Below, one piece after another: positions 21,761-23,573 of a stretch of 23,573 nucleotides of DNA. Position 1 is the first letter of the stretch. Each line of letters begins with the position of its first letter. The notes under the pieces are model-generated. The model was not told the origin of the DNA. It made no database searches and saw only the letters and a list, made by a program, of their open reading frames with translations. Source of the stretch: an uncultured Ruminococcus sp. (lineage in GTDB: Bacteria; Bacillota; Clostridia; Oscillospirales; Ruminococcaceae); contig CALCRR010000115.1 of the NCBI GenBank assembly GCA_937894495.1, positions 1-23,573 of the forward strand. The letters are read 5' to 3'. The position numbers and the translations under genes are program-made.

Positions 21761-23080
21761 CACCCAATGCCCGATGTCAGTCCTGAAGAACAGGTTGTCG
21801 CAATGGATCTTCCGGACCGCAGCCAAAGCCTTGTCGCGGGCCTCCCTGAGATCCTTCCCAGAGCCGACCACCATAAGCACGCGGCCACCGGCAGTCAAGA
21901 TCTGCCCGGATTCTGCCTTCGTGCCCATGTGATAGATGCGGATTGAAGGCTCTTCCAAAGCATCCTCAAGACCAGAAATCTCGAATCCCTTTGAATATGA
22001 GCCCGGGTAGCCCCTTGAAGCCAAGACGAAACCAAGAGTGGCCTCGTCTGACCACTCAAGCTCCGGCATCAACTCAGAAGCCGGAACCACCTTTCCTTCC
22101 CTATCTATCGTTCCCTCAAGAGCTTCCAGAGAAGTCCCACCTTCGGCTACGGCGCTGAAGACCTCGTAGATGTCAGTCTTGAGGCGAGGCAGGACAACCT
22201 CGGTCTCCGGATCGCCGAAACGGCAGTTGAACTCCACCACCTTGATGCCTTGCGGAGTCTTCATAAGACCTCCGTAAAGGACACCTTTGAACGGACACCC
22301 TTCAGCGACCATGCCAGCCGCCACCGGTTTCATGATCTTCTCAAGGGCATATTCATAATCCTCGTCGGTGATGAAAGGGAGTGGGGAATATGCTCCCATG
22401 CCTCCTGTGTTGGGGCCTTTGTCGCCCTCGAAGGCGCGCTTGTGGTCCTGTGAGAGGGGCATCGGATACACGCGCTCCCCGTCCACGAAGGCCATGAAAG
22501 AGAATTCCGGTCCGGTGAGGTGGTCCTCCACCACCACGCGGCCTTTGCCGAACGCCTCGTCCAGCAACATGCTGCGCAGGGCAGCCTCGGCCTCCTGGGG
22601 ATTCGCGGCGATCACGACGCCCTTGCCGGCGGCCAGGCCGTCGTACTTGAGCACGGCCGGGAAGGGCCGCGCGTTCACATAGTCCAGCGCCTCCTGGAAG
22701 TCGGAGAAGCTGCGGTAGTCCGCCGTGGGGATGCCGTATTTCTCCATCAGGATCTTGGCGAACTCCTTGCTGCTCTCGATGCGGGTGGCCGCCTGCGTGT
22801 GGCCGAAAATCGCCAGTCCGGCGGCGCGGAAGGCATCCACGATGCCGACCGAGAGCGCCGCCTCGGGGCCCACGACGGTGAGGTCGATCCCCTGCTCCTT
22901 CGCAAAGGAGAGCAGACCGGACACATCGGTGTCCTTCAAGGGGACGCACTCCGCCTGCGCGGCGATGCCGGCATTGCCGGGGGCGCACCAGATCTTCGCG
23001 ACCTGCGGGGAGCGGCTGAGCGTATCCACGATGGCGTGGCAGCGTCCGCCGCCACCAACGACCAAAACTTTCTTTTTCAT
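21755..23080 (-). CDS. purD: Phosphoribosylamine--glycine ligase
   Basis: PurD (GAR synthetase) joins glycine to 5-phosphoribosylamine with ATP in purine synthesis. The protein of about 441 residues has the N-terminal domain beginning KKVLVVGGGGR, the ATP-grasp domain with PAVLKYDGLAAGKGVV and DHKRAFEGDKGPNTGGMGAYSP, the metal-binding VVEFNCRFGDPETE, and the C-terminal domain. ATG 23080 is preferred over ATG 23086, because the upstream ATG is made by a repeat sequence and only adds Met-Ala. Codons in the 5' half end almost always in G or C, while the 3' half (below about 22,410) is mixed; the gene may be a splice of two related purD genes. Confidence 0.93.
   Translation of the reverse strand: MKKKVLVVGGGGRCHAIVDTLSRSPQVAKIWCAPGNAGIAAQAECVPLKDTDVSGLLSFAKEQGIDLTVVGPEAALSVGIVDAFRAAGLAIFGHTQAATRIESSKEFAKILMEKYGIPTADYRSFSDFQEALDYVNARPFPAVLKYDGLAAGKGVVIAANPQEAEAALRSMLLDEAFGKGRVVVEDHLTGPEFSFMAFVDGERVYPMPLSQDHKRAFEGDKGPNTGGMGAYSPLPFITDEDYEYALEKIMKPVAAGMVAEGCPFKGVLYGGLMKTPQGIKVVEFNCRFGDPETEVVLPRLKTDIYEVFSAVAEGGTSLEALEGTIDREGKVVPASELMPELEWSDEATLGFVLASRGYPGSYSKGFEISGLEDALEEPSIRIYHMGTKAESGQILTAGGRVLMVVGSGKDLREARDKALAAVRKIHCDNLFFRTDIGHWVL
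22400..22420. other. Possible chimeric joint inside purD
   Basis: GC is about 47-60 percent over 22,200-22,380 and about 62-70 percent over 22,440-22,680. The switch falls in the nearly invariant GPNTGGMGAYSP codons, where two related purD genes would share enough sequence to be mis-joined. The frame is intact. Confidence 0.45.
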
Positions 23081-23083
23081 TGC

Positions 23084-23108
23084 CATTCTGAACGAAGTAA
23101 AGAATCTC
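23084..23108. repeat. Second REP-like copy, between purH and purD
   Basis: CATTCTGAACGAAGTAAAGAATCTCT is a short, slightly diverged copy of the outer unit seen at 21,706-21,760. It fills almost the whole purH-purD gap and supplies the upstream in-frame ATG of purD. Confidence 0.65.
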
Positions 23109-23110
23109 TC

Positions 23111-23573
23111 CTAATGCTTGAAATGTCTGATTCCGGTGAAGAGCATCGTGATGCCAAGTTCGTCGGCCTTGGCGACCGCGTCCGCATCGCGGATGCTGCC
23201 GCCTGGCTGGACGATGGCGCTCACGCCGTATTTCGCGGCCAGTTCCACGGTATCGCCGAACGGGAGGAAACCGTCGGAAGCCAGGACGAGCCCTTCGGTG
23301 AATCCGGCCGCCTGCGCCTGCTTGAGGGCGATTTCAGCCGAGCCGACGCGGTTGGTCTGCCCGGCGCCCACGCCGATGGTGTGATTGTCGCGCACCACGG
23401 CGATGGCGTTGGACTTGACGTGTTTGACGATGCGCCAGCCGAAATCGAGGTCGGCCATCTGCGCGGCCGTGGGCTTCACCTTCGTCACGCACATCTGCTC
23501 CGTGACCTGCTCCACGGCAGTGTCGAGCTGCTGGACAAGCATCCCGCCGTTGCCGCCGACATACTGCATCGGC
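23111..23573 (-). CDS. purH: Bifunctional AICAR transformylase/IMP cyclohydrolase, C-terminal part
   Basis: PurH performs the last two steps to IMP. Only the last ~154 residues are present, all from the AICAR formyltransferase domain: YVGGNGGMLVQQLD, the VKSNAIAVVRDN segment, GVGAGQTNRVGS, LASDGFLPFGDTVE and the C-terminal IVQPGGSIRD...FTGIRHFKH. The frame is open past the window edge (Pro codon before Met 23,569), so the start is outside. High GC matches the 5' half of purD. It lies 30 bases upstream of purD on the same strand. Confidence 0.95.
   Translation of the reverse strand, partial: PMQYVGGNGGMLVQQLDTAVEQVTEQMCVTKVKPTAAQMADLDFGWRIVKHVKSNAIAVVRDNHTIGVGAGQTNRVGSAEIALKQAQAAGFTEGLVLASDGFLPFGDTVELAAKYGVSAIVQPGGSIRDADAVAKADELGITMLFTGIRHFKH

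Noticed and set aside
22353..22988. 211-codon minus-strand ORF within purD
   Set aside because: It is an Arg/Gly-rich out-of-frame shadow in the high-GC half of purD.
18471..23573. Interpretation of the right-hand part as horizontally transferred DNA in the Firmicute
   Set aside because: Genes are cut mid-frame at each boundary with no integrase, repeats or tRNA sites, and three sources meet within 1.1 kb; mis-assembly explains this better.

Overview
This window is best read as a chimeric metagenomic contig, not one chromosome. Bases 1-28 are sequencing adapter. Bases 29 to about 18,470 look like one gut Firmicute close to Ruminococcus: moderate GC, strong AGGAGG-type ribosome binding sites, textbook TTGACA/TATAAT promoters, a leucine T-box and a class II GalT. 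At about 18,470 the sequence switches inside a gene to a high-GC Firmicute fragment (mrnC-rlmB). At about 19,470 it switches again to a ~100 bp piece resembling cobaltochelatase cbiK, and at about 19,570 to Bacteroidales-like DNA (M28 peptidase, folD, purD, purH) that runs to the end. A further change of GC and third-position codon use inside purD near 22,410 suggests one more splice between two related Bacteroidales. Order across these joints should not be used as biology.

Firmicute part, left to right: a truncated membrane-fused spermidine-synthase-like gene and a GT2-GtrA membrane glycosyltransferase (+); glycogen branching enzyme glgB (-), divergent from a TetR regulator (+) with an inverted repeat in its promoter; class II galT (-); a leucine T-box leader and leuA (+); a YdcF/DUF218 membrane protein (-); a Crh-like HPr homologue lacking the phosphorylatable histidine (-) behind a long structured leader; tRNA methylthiotransferase mtaB (+); an SGNH esterase (+); a small zinc-ribbon membrane protein (+) behind a near-perfect ~25 bp 5' hairpin; an HD-domain protein (-); and a minus-strand cluster of truncated aminotransferase, ispE, zinc-ribbon membrane protein and PflA-like radical SAM protein.

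The themes are ordinary anaerobe metabolism: glycogen and galactose handling, leucine synthesis under tRNA control, carbon-catabolite signalling, tRNA modification and isoprenoid precursor synthesis. The Bacteroidales part carries one-carbon folate and purine synthesis (FolD makes the 10-formyl-THF that PurH uses), with REP-like repeat copies overlapping both ends of purD.

I found no CRISPR array, rRNA, tRNA, insertion sequence, prophage or defence system. The most interesting unexplained signals are two 5' leader structures: the crh-like leader with a repeated GUAAGGAAC in two adjacent hairpins and a terminator-like stem, and the long hairpin at the 5' end of the small zinc-ribbon gene. Both look like RNA elements of unknown class.
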